Source: Phycisphaeraceae bacterium (GTDB lineage: Bacteria; Planctomycetota; Phycisphaerae; Phycisphaerales; UBA1924). Taken from it: a stretch of 64,000 bases of DNA. The stretch is from the NCBI GenBank assembly GCA_019636695.1, contig JAHBXD010000001.1, positions 489,661 through 553,660 on the forward strand. Direction: 5' to 3'. A program made the position numbers and the translations under genes. Positions within the stretch are counted from its first letter, which is position 1; every line of letters starts with the position of its first letter. Of the stretch, positions 54,091-62,580 are shown piece by piece. The notes below the pieces were generated by a model. That model saw nothing but the letters and a program-made list of their open reading frames with translations. It was not told the origin of the DNA and did no database searches.

Positions 54091-54720
54091 ATGCATGCGA
54101 TTCGTTGGGAGAGGGCCGCTCTCGGCATCACTGCGGCCGCCGCGTCCTTCGCGGGAGCGGGCATTATCCACACGGATATCGACGACATCGTTCTTGTCGG
54201 CGATCCTTGGACAGAAGAACAGTTGGCGTCGATCGATCTGAACGCCGACGGCGTGATCGACCTGACGCTCATTGCGTCCTATGTCCCGGGGCCTGGCTCG
54301 GGCGGGCCGATGGCCAACGCGTACGGGTTTGATGGATTCGGCACATCGCACTTCCTGGTCACTTCGTGGTACAGAGAAGCCTATGCCGCCTCTTTCGGCG
54401 AACTCATCGGACCTCCCGGCCCAGACCAAGAGTACACGCAGAACGCAAGTTTCAAGGACAGTTGGACCACGCTGCCCCGGGATGAGGGCGCGTACTTCGG
54501 AGTGCGTTTTCTGATCGGCGACGAGGAGCACTACGCGTGGATGCGCATCTCCGCTTTCATCGACCCGGATCGCGATTACGCGATGGTGCTGACGTTATTT
54601 GAATACGCCTATGAGACCACGCCCGGTGTGCCGATTCGGGCGGGCGCGATTCCTGCGCCGGGTTCGCTGGCGGCGCTGGCTGTCGGTGCGCTTTCCCTCG
54701 GTCGCCGATCACGTCGATAG
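54091..54720 (+). CDS. Secreted protein with PAPG-type CTERM anchor, copy 1
   Basis: A 209-residue exported protein. A signal peptide is followed by a Ca-binding-like loop in DLNADGVIDLTLI (dockerin-type, one copy). The middle is a beta-rich domain with FGELIGPPGPDQEY and FGVRFLIGDEEHYAWM. The C-terminus AIPAPGSLAALAVGALSLGRRSRR has the layout of a PEP-CTERM sorting signal (motif, hydrophobic helix, basic end) but with PAPG in place of PEP. Such tails are cut and anchored by exosortase/archaeosortase-type enzymes; no exosortase gene is in the window. It is a paralogue of the next gene, with which it shares the last about 25 residues almost exactly. Confidence 0.75.
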   Translation: MHAIRWERAALGITAAAASFAGAGIIHTDIDDIVLVGDPWTEEQLASIDLNADGVIDLTLIASYVPGPGSGGPMANAYGFDGFGTSHFLVTSWYREAYAASFGELIGPPGPDQEYTQNASFKDSWTTLPRDEGAYFGVRFLIGDEEHYAWMRISAFIDPDRDYAMVLTLFEYAYETTPGVPIRAGAIPAPGSLAALAVGALSLGRRSRR

Positions 54721-54777
54721 GCGTCTCCATCCACTCGCCGAATCCATCATCAAGCGTAATCATCAAGGAGTATGTTC

Positions 54778-55377
54778 ATGATACCGCGAACCGCATCCCT
54801 TCTCGTCGTCGCGTCATTGCCCGCGATCGCCGGCGCCGACATCGTGCACGTTCGGTTCGAGCCTGCACTTGAAGTACCCATAGACGGCATTCCCCTCGCA
54901 TTTGATCTCAATCAAGACGGCGTTGACGATATCGAGTTCGTTAATTGGTACGACCCGACCGGTTTCTCATACGACCAATCCCGCGTCCGCGGCGTCAACG
55001 GCACTCAGGTCGGCTGGTGGTGGGCACTGGCTCCGCGAGAGTTCGCTCTTGGGGAACTGATTGGGCCGGATGCCGAGTATTCCTCCGAGTCGTTGATGCT
55101 CGATGGCGCACACGGGGCCAAGGACTACTACGACTGGAACGACTTCGGTGGCTACCTGGGTCTCCGCATCCCGGTAGGTGACGACTTCCAGTACGGGTGG
55201 TTCAATGTCGGTTCCATGCACTTCGGACCGCCCAACCCCATCACTCTGACGCTCTACGATTTTGCGTACGAAACCACGCCCAATGTTTCCATCCGGGCGG
55301 GCGCGATTCCCGCGCCAGGCACGCTCGGAGCCTTGGCCCTCGGCGCGCTTTCCCTCGGTCGCCGTTCACGTCGATGA
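54778..55377 (+). CDS. Secreted protein with PAPG-type CTERM anchor, copy 2
   Basis: A 199-residue paralogue of the preceding protein. It has a signal peptide (ending near AIAGA), a dockerin-like DLNQDGVDDIEFVNW loop, FALGELIGPDAEYSSES, a beta domain with YLGLRIPVGDDFQYGWFNVG and the C-terminal AIPAPGTLGALALGALSLGRRSRR. The ATG at 54778 is preferred over 54772 because AAGGAG (54765-54770) then lies 7 nt upstream. Its stop codon overlaps the start of the next gene, so production is coupled to the phosphodiesterase-like protein. Probable surface protein; ligand unknown. Confidence 0.78.
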   Translation: MIPRTASLLVVASLPAIAGADIVHVRFEPALEVPIDGIPLAFDLNQDGVDDIEFVNWYDPTGFSYDQSRVRGVNGTQVGWWWALAPREFALGELIGPDAEYSSESLMLDGAHGAKDYYDWNDFGGYLGLRIPVGDDFQYGWFNVGSMHFGPPNPITLTLYDFAYETTPNVSIRAGAIPAPGTLGALALGALSLGRRSRR

Positions 55378-56588
55378 CCATCTGCCTGATCCATCTCCAC
55401 GGGGCCGCAGGGCCGGAACCTCGTTCTTTCCTCCAGCGGTGCCCGCTGAGGCTTCAACAACTGGCCTCGGCGGGCGCCGTGTTTGAACTCGACGTCCCGC
55501 CGCCGCACGAGGAAGCCCCCGTCGCGGCGACCTTGGCGACCGGCATGCTCGCCGATGCCCACGGCATTCTCACCAATCAGGAACCGCGGGATGACCTTCT
55601 CGGTGTCCGACCGGCCTCGAGCACCACGCGAAGGCGCGCTGCGCTCTGGGAAATTGCCGCCGCCCATGGTCGTTCAGCCGCGGCGGTGGGGTGGCCGTCG
55701 ACGCACCCAGCTCAGCGACCAATTCGTGCGAGCGGATTGGTCGTGGTGACGCCCGAGTTTGCGGTCCATCGATCCCGGCACCCAGATATCTGGCCGCTCC
55801 CGTCAGACTGCATCCAGCCCGAAGCCCTGCGAGAGGAACTTGCGTCGCTTCGGATCTGCGCTCCGGACATCACGGCCGAACAACTCGCCGGGCTTGCCCC
55901 CGCGCTCGCGGAGATCGACCAGGATCGAGACGATTCGCTGATCCGCCTCGCCGCGGCCTTGGCAACCTGCGCCACCATCCATGGAGCAGCCACGCGCCTC
56001 GCGGAGAACCCGCCCGACCTTCTTTGCGTTCACATATCGTTTGCCGCCGATGTAGCACGACCCTGTGCGAAAATGCGAGACCGGAGTCTGCGTACCGACG
56101 GATCAAGCCCGCTGGATGAAGTGCCGGGGAACGCCTTAACCTTCCTCGACCTGCTTGTGGGCCGGTACATGAACCTTTGCGGCCCCGAATCAACATACAT
56201 CATCTGCCTTGACGGGCCGTCGCCTTCCGCGCATGCTCAGGTGGTCATGCACGGGCCATCGATCAAGCCAGGGCAAGGGAAGGCATCATGGCTCGACATT
56301 GTGCCGACAATCCTCGCGATGCTCGGCTTGCCCTTGGCATCCGACAGCGATGGTAAGCCCATCGAAGCGGCTCTGCGGAACGCAGCGCCAAGCCCTTCAG
56401 TGTGGACCCACGCAGAATCGCTCCACCAGGAGGCTCTTCCCGCTCCGGCAATCATCGCCGGCATTCGCGATGACCTGTCCGCGCAGGGATACACCGCGCC
56501 GCCTCGCATTGCCGGGAAAGATGTGGGGCAACTCATCGAAGCGCAGAAACAAGCCCTTCGAAGTGTGCTCGCCCAGCGGGGTGGGTGA
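55374..56588 (+). CDS. Alkaline-phosphatase-superfamily protein, function unknown
   Basis: A 404-residue protein that looks like a divergent type I phosphodiesterase/sulfatase-like fold. ICLIHLHGAAGPEPRSFL starts the first strand, VAATLATGMLADAHGI follows, and the C-terminal part has YIICLDGPSPSAHAQVVMHGPSIKPGQGKASWLDIVPTILAMLGLP with the typical ending of this superfamily (WLDIxPTILxxLGLP). The metal-binding Asp/His set is incomplete by eye (the DGPSPSAH segment stands where DHG is expected), so activity is doubtful. There is no signal peptide, so it should be cytosolic. The ATG at 55374 overlaps the upstream stop (ATGA). The gene converges on the acetyltransferase. Confidence 0.7.
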   Translation: MTICLIHLHGAAGPEPRSFLQRCPLRLQQLASAGAVFELDVPPPHEEAPVAATLATGMLADAHGILTNQEPRDDLLGVRPASSTTRRRAALWEIAAAHGRSAAAVGWPSTHPAQRPIRASGLVVVTPEFAVHRSRHPDIWPLPSDCIQPEALREELASLRICAPDITAEQLAGLAPALAEIDQDRDDSLIRLAAALATCATIHGAATRLAENPPDLLCVHISFAADVARPCAKMRDRSLRTDGSSPLDEVPGNALTFLDLLVGRYMNLCGPESTYIICLDGPSPSAHAQVVMHGPSIKPGQGKASWLDIVPTILAMLGLPLASDSDGKPIEAALRNAAPSPSVWTHAESLHQEALPAPAIIAGIRDDLSAQGYTAPPRIAGKDVGQLIEAQKQALRSVLAQRGG

Positions 56589-56603
56589 ATCAGTCGGTCG
56601 AGG

Positions 56604-57494
56604 TCAATCGGACTTGATGGCCCGTCTGAATCGCAGCGTTCGGTGAACCAGTTCGCCCCCAGCGCGCCGGGCGAGCAAAACCGTATCGGCGTGCGCGGGG
56701 CCGGCATCAAATTCAATCGCTGTCGCTCCCTTCGCCATGCCTCGCTTCACTCCTTCGAGCATCAGGCAGAGGTTGACCCACCCGTTGCGCTGGCCAGGTG
56801 CCACGACCCGCGATTCGACGAAAACCGCGCCGTTTACAGGGCGGCGGCACACGAGCATCCCCGCGACGCGACCGTCGGCAGTCCATGCTGCAAGGCTGAT
56901 GTCGGGATCATGCGATTCGCCGTAGACCTCGATTCCGTCGGGCAGACTTCCGAGGTGCATCGCCCGCAGACGGCTGAGTTGCTCAGGCGGCGCTTCACCC
57001 AATGGCGTCAGCTTCGCGCCCTCCGGAATGCCCCCGCGCGCTTGCATTCGCTTCCAAAGCGGAGCCAGCGCATCTTGCATCGCCACACCGGAGCAGCGAA
57101 ATCGCTGCATCGCGACGACAGGTTCAAAGCCCAGCCAAGCCCAGCATTCGGCTTCCGGACTCCCTTCGTGGACTGCATCGAACGAAGTCAGCCCAGGCAC
57201 ACCCCAGTGCAGCGCCAGGCGCTCCGCCTCGGCCAGCAGCCCCCTTGCAACGCCGCGTCGGCGGACCCAAGGCACAACATGCAGAGCGCAAGGAACGGCG
57301 GGCGATTCATTCGGTGCCACGATGCACGCCATCGCCAAGGCGCCCGCAAGCCTTCCCTCCATATACGCCACCAGGACGGACGGTTCGACGTGCTGCGACA
57401 GTCGAGACACCCCCAACGCGCGAGGCAACAGCCACGCCGCGAGTTGGCGCTCGGGCGTTGATGCTCGACGGATGCTGAGCTCCTGTGTCTGCAT
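56604..57494 (-). CDS. GNAT-family N-acetyltransferase
   Basis: A 296-residue acetyl-CoA-dependent acetyltransferase with two GNAT-like halves. The first has the acetyl-CoA motif VVPWVRRRGVARGLLAEAERLALHWGV (Q/RxxGxA type, about 80-106). The second half, with DISLAAWTADGRVAGMLVCRRPV and ending LARRAGGELVHRTLRFRR, is weaker. The start at ATG 57494 is supported by GAGAG 9 nt upstream; an upstream open frame has no SD. The substrate is unknown. It is divergent from nothing recognisable; a 465-bp intergenic region follows. Confidence 0.78.
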   Translation of the reverse strand: MQTQELSIRRASTPERQLAAWLLPRALGVSRLSQHVEPSVLVAYMEGRLAGALAMACIVAPNESPAVPCALHVVPWVRRRGVARGLLAEAERLALHWGVPGLTSFDAVHEGSPEAECWAWLGFEPVVAMQRFRCSGVAMQDALAPLWKRMQARGGIPEGAKLTPLGEAPPEQLSRLRAMHLGSLPDGIEVYGESHDPDISLAAWTADGRVAGMLVCRRPVNGAVFVESRVVAPGQRNGWVNLCLMLEGVKRGMAKGATAIEFDAGPAHADTVLLARRAGGELVHRTLRFRRAIKSD

Positions 57495-57631
57495 GAAACG
57501 GCTCTCTCGGTATCGGCAGGTGGCCGTGTTCTTCCCATGGGCGCCCGCCGTATGGTCGGCAATTGAGCGTCTATCTGGGTATCGGGAGTACGTTGACCTG
57601 CCCCCATGGTTCGTACCAGAGTCTATGTCCG

Positions 57632-57760
57632 TCAATGAGTGTCAGGGATACGCGGCGGAGGCGTGTGGAGCGCAGCGGAGCACGCCTCCACCGCGACTGC
57701 ATCGATCAACTGGAATAGGTCGTCCTTGACGCTCTGGAACCTTGCGCGGATACTGGCCAT
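57632..57760 (-). CDS. Orphan 42-residue ORF with a strong SD
   Basis: Within the 465-bp gap between the acetyltransferase and icd genes there is a short minus-strand ORF beginning MASIRARFQSVKDDLFQLID. AGGAGG lies about 9 nt before its ATG (an out-of-frame ATG intervenes). After about 32 residues the sequence turns Pro-rich and stops. The start looks like that of a longer gene whose remainder is lost, so this may be a 5' remnant. The region also contains a 9-bp inverted repeat (57657-57665 and 57681-57689). Nothing else in 57495-57959 is supported. Confidence 0.35.
   Translation of the reverse strand: MASIRARFQSVKDDLFQLIDAVAVEACSAALHTPPPRIPDTH
57657..57689. repeat. Inverted repeat in the gap before icd
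   Basis: GGAGGCGTG (57657-57665) and CACGCCTCC (57681-57689) form a perfect 9-bp stem with a 15-nt loop. No T-run follows. It overlaps the 3' part of the small orphan ORF. Confidence 0.45.
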
Positions 57761-57959
57761 CCATGGCCTCCTAGGGTGGTGCGTGCCTTCAAGCAACACC
57801 ATCATCCCGGGAGGTCTTTGATTGCGCCACAGGACATCTGTTCGCGCCGCACAGGCGCCGAATCAACGCTAATTGAATGGCATTCGCCGAAGCGGCATCA
57901 TCGTGGAGCGGATACCGAAGCGGCGGGATCGTCGAGCCATTTGCCTTGGACTGGAACGA

Positions 57960-59348
57960 TCACATCTTGCCGATCACCGCCGTCGCAAACTCACTGCACT
58001 TCACCTTCTTCACCTCGTTGTCCCCCTCGGCCTTCATCAGCCGCTCGAAGTCGTAGGTGACGGTCTTGGCGGCGATGGCGCCGTCCATGCCCTTGATGAT
58101 CAGGTCCGCCGCTTCGGTCCAGCCCATGTAGCGCAGCATCATCTCGCCGCTGAGGATGACGGAGCCGGGGTTCACCTGGTCGAGGTTGGCGTACTTGGGG
58201 GCCGTCCCGTGCGTCGCCTCAAAGATGGCATGGCCGGTGTCGTAGTTGATGTTCCCGCCCGGGGCGATGCCAATGCCGCCGACCTGCGCGGCGAGCGCAT
58301 CGGAGAGATAGTCCCCGTTCAGGTTCATGGTGGCGATGACGTCAAAGTCCTTGGCTCGCGTCAGCACCTGCTGCAAGGTGATGTCGGCGATGGAGTCCTT
58401 GATCAGCAGTTTGCTCTTCCACTTGCCGTCGCCGTGGGTGGTCCAGATTGCCGCGAGGGTGCTTTCGACTTCCTTCACGATCTTGGCCTGCTGGTCGGCG
58501 GTCATCATGTCGAAGCCGGGGTCGATCATGCGGGCGTTCGCCGCGGCGGAGAGGTCGGTATTCGCTTCTTTATTCCCGAGGATCCAGCTCTCGCGTTCGG
58601 TGATAATGTCGGCCCGGAACTCTTTCTGGGCGAGGGCATACCCCCAGTCTTTGAAGGCGCCCTCGGTGAACTTCATGATGTTGCCCTTGTGCACAAGGGT
58701 GACACTCCGACGCTTCTCGCGGAGGGCGAACTGGATCGCCGCACGGACGAGACGCTCGGTGCCCTCGCGGCTGACGGGCTTAATGCCGAAGCCGGAGGAT
58801 TCGGGGAAGCGAACCTTCGAAAATTCCTTGGGAAAGGCCTCGGCGAAGAGGGATGCAAACTTTTGGGCTTCGGGGGAGCCACTCTTGAACTCGATGCCGG
58901 CGTAGATGTCCTCAGTGTTTTCCCTGAAGATGGTCATATCGCAGTCGCCCGGGCGTTTGACGGGGCTTGGGACGCCTTTGAACCACCGGACGGGCCGAAG
59001 ACAGACATAAAGGTCCAGAATCTGGCGCAAGGCAACGTTGAGTGAGCGGATGCCGCCTCCGACGGGGGTGGTGAGCGGCCCCTTGATGCCGACGAGGTAT
59101 TGCTTGAAGGCGTCGAGGGTGGTGCCGGGGAGCCAGTCTCCGGTGGCGTTGAAAGCCTTTTCACCAGCGAGAACCTCTTGCCAGTGGATTTTTCGCTTGC
59201 CGCCATATGCCTTTTCGACCGCGGCGTCAAAGACGCGCACGCTGGCGCGCCAGATGTCGGGGCCGGTGCCGTCACCCTCAATGAACGGGATGATGGGGTC
59301 GTTCGGGACGCTGAGACCGGTGGCGGTCATGGTGATCGGGGCGGGCAT
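57960..59348 (-). CDS. icd: NADP-type isocitrate dehydrogenase
   Basis: A 462-residue isocitrate dehydrogenase of the TCA cycle, oxidising isocitrate to 2-oxoglutarate. Family blocks in order: [49 protein letters not shown] (substrate Ser and Arg residues), [65 protein letters not shown] and the coenzyme region with [10 protein letters not shown]. Overall it resembles the E. coli-type enzyme. The ATG at 59348 has GGAG 7 nt upstream; the frame extends left without support. The Xaa-Pro aminopeptidase gene lies upstream on the same strand, 133 bp away. Confidence 0.96.
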   Translation of the reverse strand: MPAPITMTATGLSVPNDPIIPFIEGDGTGPDIWRASVRVFDAAVEKAYGGKRKIHWQEVLAGEKAFNATGDWLPGTTLDAFKQYLVGIKGPLTTPVGGGIRSLNVALRQILDLYVCLRPVRWFKGVPSPVKRPGDCDMTIFRENTEDIYAGIEFKSGSPEAQKFASLFAEAFPKEFSKVRFPESSGFGIKPVSREGTERLVRAAIQFALREKRRSVTLVHKGNIMKFTEGAFKDWGYALAQKEFRADIITERESWILGNKEANTDLSAAANARMIDPGFDMMTADQQAKIVKEVESTLAAIWTTHGDGKWKSKLLIKDSIADITLQQVLTRAKDFDVIATMNLNGDYLSDALAAQVGGIGIAPGGNINYDTGHAIFEATHGTAPKYANLDQVNPGSVILSGEMMLRYMGWTEAADLIIKGMDGAIAAKTVTYDFERLMKAEGDNEVKKVKCSEFATAVIGKM

Positions 59349-59406
59349 GGCAACTCCGTTTGAATAGCAAAGTTCCGGGGTAACCCCGGGGAAAACCGGC
59401 ACCACA

Positions 59407-59430
59407 TGACCACGTTTGGAGGAGTGGTCA
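59407..59430. promoter_or_regulatory. Inverted repeat upstream of icd
   Basis: TGACCAC (59407-59413) and GTGGTCA (59424-59430) are exact inverted copies with a 10-bp spacer, about 60-80 bp before the icd start. Size and spacing would suit a dimeric regulator of icd. A second short palindrome (CCGGGGTAACCCCGG) lies between it and the start codon. Confidence 0.35.
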
Positions 59431-59480
59431 CGAGAGGGGGAAAGGATAGGGCGCGGTGTGAGCGTGCGTGCTGAGTGACA

Positions 59481-60761
59481 TCAGCGACGAAGGCTTCGGA
59501 TCAGGGCTTCGACCTCATCTGCGGCCTTGGGAATGGCGGCCGAGAGGTTCCGCCGACCCGATGGGGTGACCAAGATGTCATCTTCGATGCGGACACCGAT
59601 TTTCTCGTTCTGGAGGTAGATCCCCGGTTCGATGGTGACGACATTGCCGGGACGGAGTGGACCGTCGGGCGTGGCGTCGTGAACATCTAGTCCGAGGTGA
59701 TGACCGATACCGTGGATGTAGGCATCACCGAAGCCGGCCTTTTCAATCACAGCGCGGGCGGCGGCATCAACCTGGTGGAGGTAGGCCCCGGGGCGTACGG
59801 CCTGGATCGCGGCGAGTTGGGCTTCGAGCACGATGTTGTATATCCGGCGTTGTTCGCGGGAGAACTTGCCGGAGACCGGATAGGTTCGGGTGATGTCGGC
59901 GGCATATCCGCCAAGGGTTGCGGCGGCATCGACACAGAGGATGTCGCCGTCGTGCAGTTCCTGGTCGTTGGCGTGGTAATGCAGCACCGTGCTGTTCACG
60001 CCGCCACCGACGATGGGGTTGTAGGCAGGTCCGGAAGCGCCTTTGCGGTTCCAGCCTGTTTCAAGGGCGCGATGCAGGTCGCGTTCGTTGACGCCCGGGC
60101 GGAGGATCGCCAGGAGCGAGCGGTGGCCTTCGTGCGTGGCGTCGATCGCCTTGCGAATGAGCAGTTGCTCAGCGCTCGATTTCACAGCACGCAGGCTGGG
60201 CAACAGGTTGGACATGTCGACGATGCCCACCCCCGGCACGCGCTCGGCCACACGGCGAAAGACGGCAAGGTCAGGAGATGCCGGAGCGTCGTAGACGGCG
60301 AATTTGTGCAGGCAGCATGCCTGCTTTGAGCGTCGAAGGGCGTCGGTCAGGAAGCCCGGAAGCGCGAGCGTGCGGAAAATGCGCGTGAACCCGGTGGCCT
60401 TACGGAGTGCTGCGTCGATGGGGGGGCGAAAGCCGTCCCAGGCCTCCATCTCGGGATTGCGAGGCTTGAGAAAGAGCACGCATCGGCGAAGAGGATCAGG
60501 ATTGGTCGGGTCGAAGAGGACCGCAGCGCCTGGCTCATCCCGGATGCCGGTGAGGTAGACAAATGAGGAATCGGGACGAAAGCGGTCGTGCAACGAGCCG
60601 CCTTCTCCGGCGAAGACGATGCCCACGCCGCGTTTGAGTGCTCGAAGGACGCGAGCGCGGCGGGAGGCGTATTCCGTGGGGCGAAGACTGGTGTCCATCA
60701 TGGCGGGGATGGTAACCGCCTTGGAGCGTCGAACATATTCCGCGGGGGGAGTAAGGTTCAT
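59481..60761 (-). CDS. pepP: Xaa-Pro aminopeptidase (M24B)
   Basis: A 426-residue creatinase-fold peptidase that removes N-terminal residues before proline. The N-terminal aminopeptidase-P domain has the block VFAGEGGSLHDRFRPDSSFVYLTG. The M24 catalytic domain has the metal ligands in VDAAATLGGYAADITRTYPV (two Asp), GIGHHLGLDVHD (His), TIEPGIYL (Glu) and GVRIEDDILVT (Glu). All five are visible. The ATG at 60761 overlaps the stop of the upstream unknown gene (ATGA), so the genes are coupled. An internal ATG pair near residue 21 is a possible start. Confidence 0.93.
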   Translation of the reverse strand: MNLTPPAEYVRRSKAVTIPAMMDTSLRPTEYASRRARVLRALKRGVGIVFAGEGGSLHDRFRPDSSFVYLTGIRDEPGAAVLFDPTNPDPLRRCVLFLKPRNPEMEAWDGFRPPIDAALRKATGFTRIFRTLALPGFLTDALRRSKQACCLHKFAVYDAPASPDLAVFRRVAERVPGVGIVDMSNLLPSLRAVKSSAEQLLIRKAIDATHEGHRSLLAILRPGVNERDLHRALETGWNRKGASGPAYNPIVGGGVNSTVLHYHANDQELHDGDILCVDAAATLGGYAADITRTYPVSGKFSREQRRIYNIVLEAQLAAIQAVRPGAYLHQVDAAARAVIEKAGFGDAYIHGIGHHLGLDVHDATPDGPLRPGNVVTIEPGIYLQNEKIGVRIEDDILVTPSGRRNLSAAIPKAADEVEALIRSLRR

Positions 60762-61231
60762 GCAGCGGCATAAATGCGGAGGTCGCCGTCGATCAGGGCA
60801 GGGCCTGCCCAGCGGTCGAGCAGGGTCCGCAGTCGCTGGACATCGGGCCGGAAGCCGGGCTGTGCGGGAAGCCGAAGGTGGACTTCATCGAGAAGGTGAA
60901 AAGCGCCGCGGTGAAAAACGGCCTCGATGGCGTGGGCCGGGATGTGATCAGGATCGATACCCAGCACAACGCGATCGAACGGGCGCACGCAAGCGAGAAG
61001 CCATCCGGCAAGGTCTTCAGGGCGCATGGCACCGGGAGAAGAGCCGAGGGTGATAATGTCCACCTGATGGGGCAGCGCATCGGCTTCAGGAGGGACCGCA
61101 CCACCGAGGATCACGATCACCCGGGGATGGATGCTGTTGGTCATGGTGGAGATGCGGCTTGGGATGCGCGCCGAAGAGCGCAGCACCGGTTGGTCTGGAG
61201 TCAGCGGATGATCGGGAGTGGTCAGTTTCAT
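60758..61231 (-). CDS. Conserved-looking protein of unknown function
   Basis: A 157-residue protein. After a polar N-terminus (about 30 residues) there is VIVILGGAVPPEADALPHQVDIITLG, suggesting a small alpha/beta fold, and then PFDRVVLGIDPDHIPAHAIEAVFHRGAFHLLDEVHLRLP. I do not recognise a family. The start is uncertain: ATG 61231, GTG 61246 or ATG 61144 are possible, none with an SD. It is translationally coupled to pepP. A palindrome GGGAATTCCC lies just upstream (61249-61258). Confidence 0.55.
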   Translation of the reverse strand: MKLTTPDHPLTPDQPVLRSSARIPSRISTMTNSIHPRVIVILGGAVPPEADALPHQVDIITLGSSPGAMRPEDLAGWLLACVRPFDRVVLGIDPDHIPAHAIEAVFHRGAFHLLDEVHLRLPAQPGFRPDVQRLRTLLDRWAGPALIDGDLRIYAAA

Positions 61232-61399
61232 ATGTGGTCCGGTCACAGGGGAATTCCCAAAGGTATTGGGAAGAGGCTTCGGCGGATTGCAGAGTGCCTT
61301 TCAGGCGCTGGACTGGATGCGCGAGGGCTGCGTGCCCGTCAGGAGGAAGGGCTAGGGTGATCGACCTGGAGAGGCCATAGGCCGAGGGCCGGGGGCGTC

Positions 61400-61405
61400 T
61401 ACGAT
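61400..61405 (+). promoter_or_regulatory. -10-like hexamer for the MoxR gene
   Basis: TACGAT, 25 nt before the start codon; a GAGGA ribosome-binding site lies between. No clear -35. Confidence 0.3.
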
Positions 61406-61430
61406 GGATGCCTGAACCCAGAGGAACGGT

Positions 61431-62462
61431 ATGAGCGAGACCGGAACCAACGTCAGCGTGGAGGCGATTCAGGCTCAGGCAGCACGCTTTCGCGATGATT
61501 TTGCGGGCGTGCGTGAACAGATTCAACGCGTGGTGGTCGGGCACGCTGAAGTGATTGAAGGCGTGCTGATCTGCCTGTTCACCGGGGGGCATGCACTGCT
61601 CGAAGGCGTGCCCGGGATCGGGAAAACGCTGCTGATCCGGACGCTCTCCAAGGCGCTGTCGCTGGAGTTCGGCAGGATCCAGTTCACGCCCGATCTGATG
61701 CCAGCGGATATCACGGGAACTACCGTGGTGGCTGAGTCGGCGGGAGATGCCGGGAGAATCGTGCGCGAGTTTCGATTTCAACCCGGCCCGATCTTCGCGC
61801 AGATCGTGCTTGCCGATGAAATTAACCGGGCGACTCCGAAGACGCAGTCGGCGCTTCTCGAAGCGATGCAGGAACGAAGCGTGACCGTTGCGGGCGTTTC
61901 GCATGCACTTCCCAGGCCGTTTTTCGTGATGGCGACGCAGAACCCGATCGAGCAGGAGGGCACATATCCGCTGCCGGAAGCACAACTCGACCGCTTCTTC
62001 TTCAAACTTTCGGTCGGATATTCGACACGCAGTGATCTTGCGGCAATTTTAGATCGTACGACAACCGGTGATGAACCGACAGTGACACCGGTGCTTGATG
62101 CACAGGCAATCGTTGAGCATCAGCGACTGGTGCGACGGGTGGCTATTGCGCCCCATGTGCAGGATTATGCAGTGCGGATGGTGTTGGCGACCCACCCGCA
62201 AGGCGCCTTTGCGACACCAACGGTCAATCAGTACGTACGTGTCGGTGCAAGCCCGAGGGCAGCGCAGGCGCTCGTGCTCGGGGCCAAGTGCCGCGCGCTG
62301 CTCGATGGACGCCCATCGGTCGCGGTTGAGGATATTCGTGCGATATCGCTTCCATCGCTACGGCATAGATTGATACTGAACTTTGAGGGAGAGGCCGAAG
62401 GCGTGACGACCGATCGCGTAGTCGAGAACATCGTTGCGACGATGCCTCTCGAAGCGAACTGA
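61431..62462 (+). CDS. MoxR-family AAA+ ATPase
   Basis: A 343-residue MoxR ATPase. Walker A is GVPGIGKT (residues 59-66) and Walker B/arginine-finger region ADEINRATPKTQSALLEAMQE (Asp130). The family hallmark IQFTPDLMPADITGT and MATQNPIEQEGTYPLPEAQLDRFFF are present. MoxR proteins act as chaperones that insert metal cofactors or activate enzymes, usually with a DUF58/VWA partner encoded next to them. Here the next gene is serA and no such partner is seen. GAGGA precedes the ATG. Confidence 0.95.
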   Translation: MSETGTNVSVEAIQAQAARFRDDFAGVREQIQRVVVGHAEVIEGVLICLFTGGHALLEGVPGIGKTLLIRTLSKALSLEFGRIQFTPDLMPADITGTTVVAESAGDAGRIVREFRFQPGPIFAQIVLADEINRATPKTQSALLEAMQERSVTVAGVSHALPRPFFVMATQNPIEQEGTYPLPEAQLDRFFFKLSVGYSTRSDLAAILDRTTTGDEPTVTPVLDAQAIVEHQRLVRRVAIAPHVQDYAVRMVLATHPQGAFATPTVNQYVRVGASPRAAQALVLGAKCRALLDGRPSVAVEDIRAISLPSLRHRLILNFEGEAEGVTTDRVVENIVATMPLEAN

Positions 62463-62580
62463 GGCGCGGCAATGCTTCGCCGATAGGACCACGGCGGCCC
62501 CTACGATTGTCAAGTGATCCGAATGGACTGATCGGAAACGAGTGAGAGAACTGCCCGCGGCAGTTCGCGGAGATCGACGA

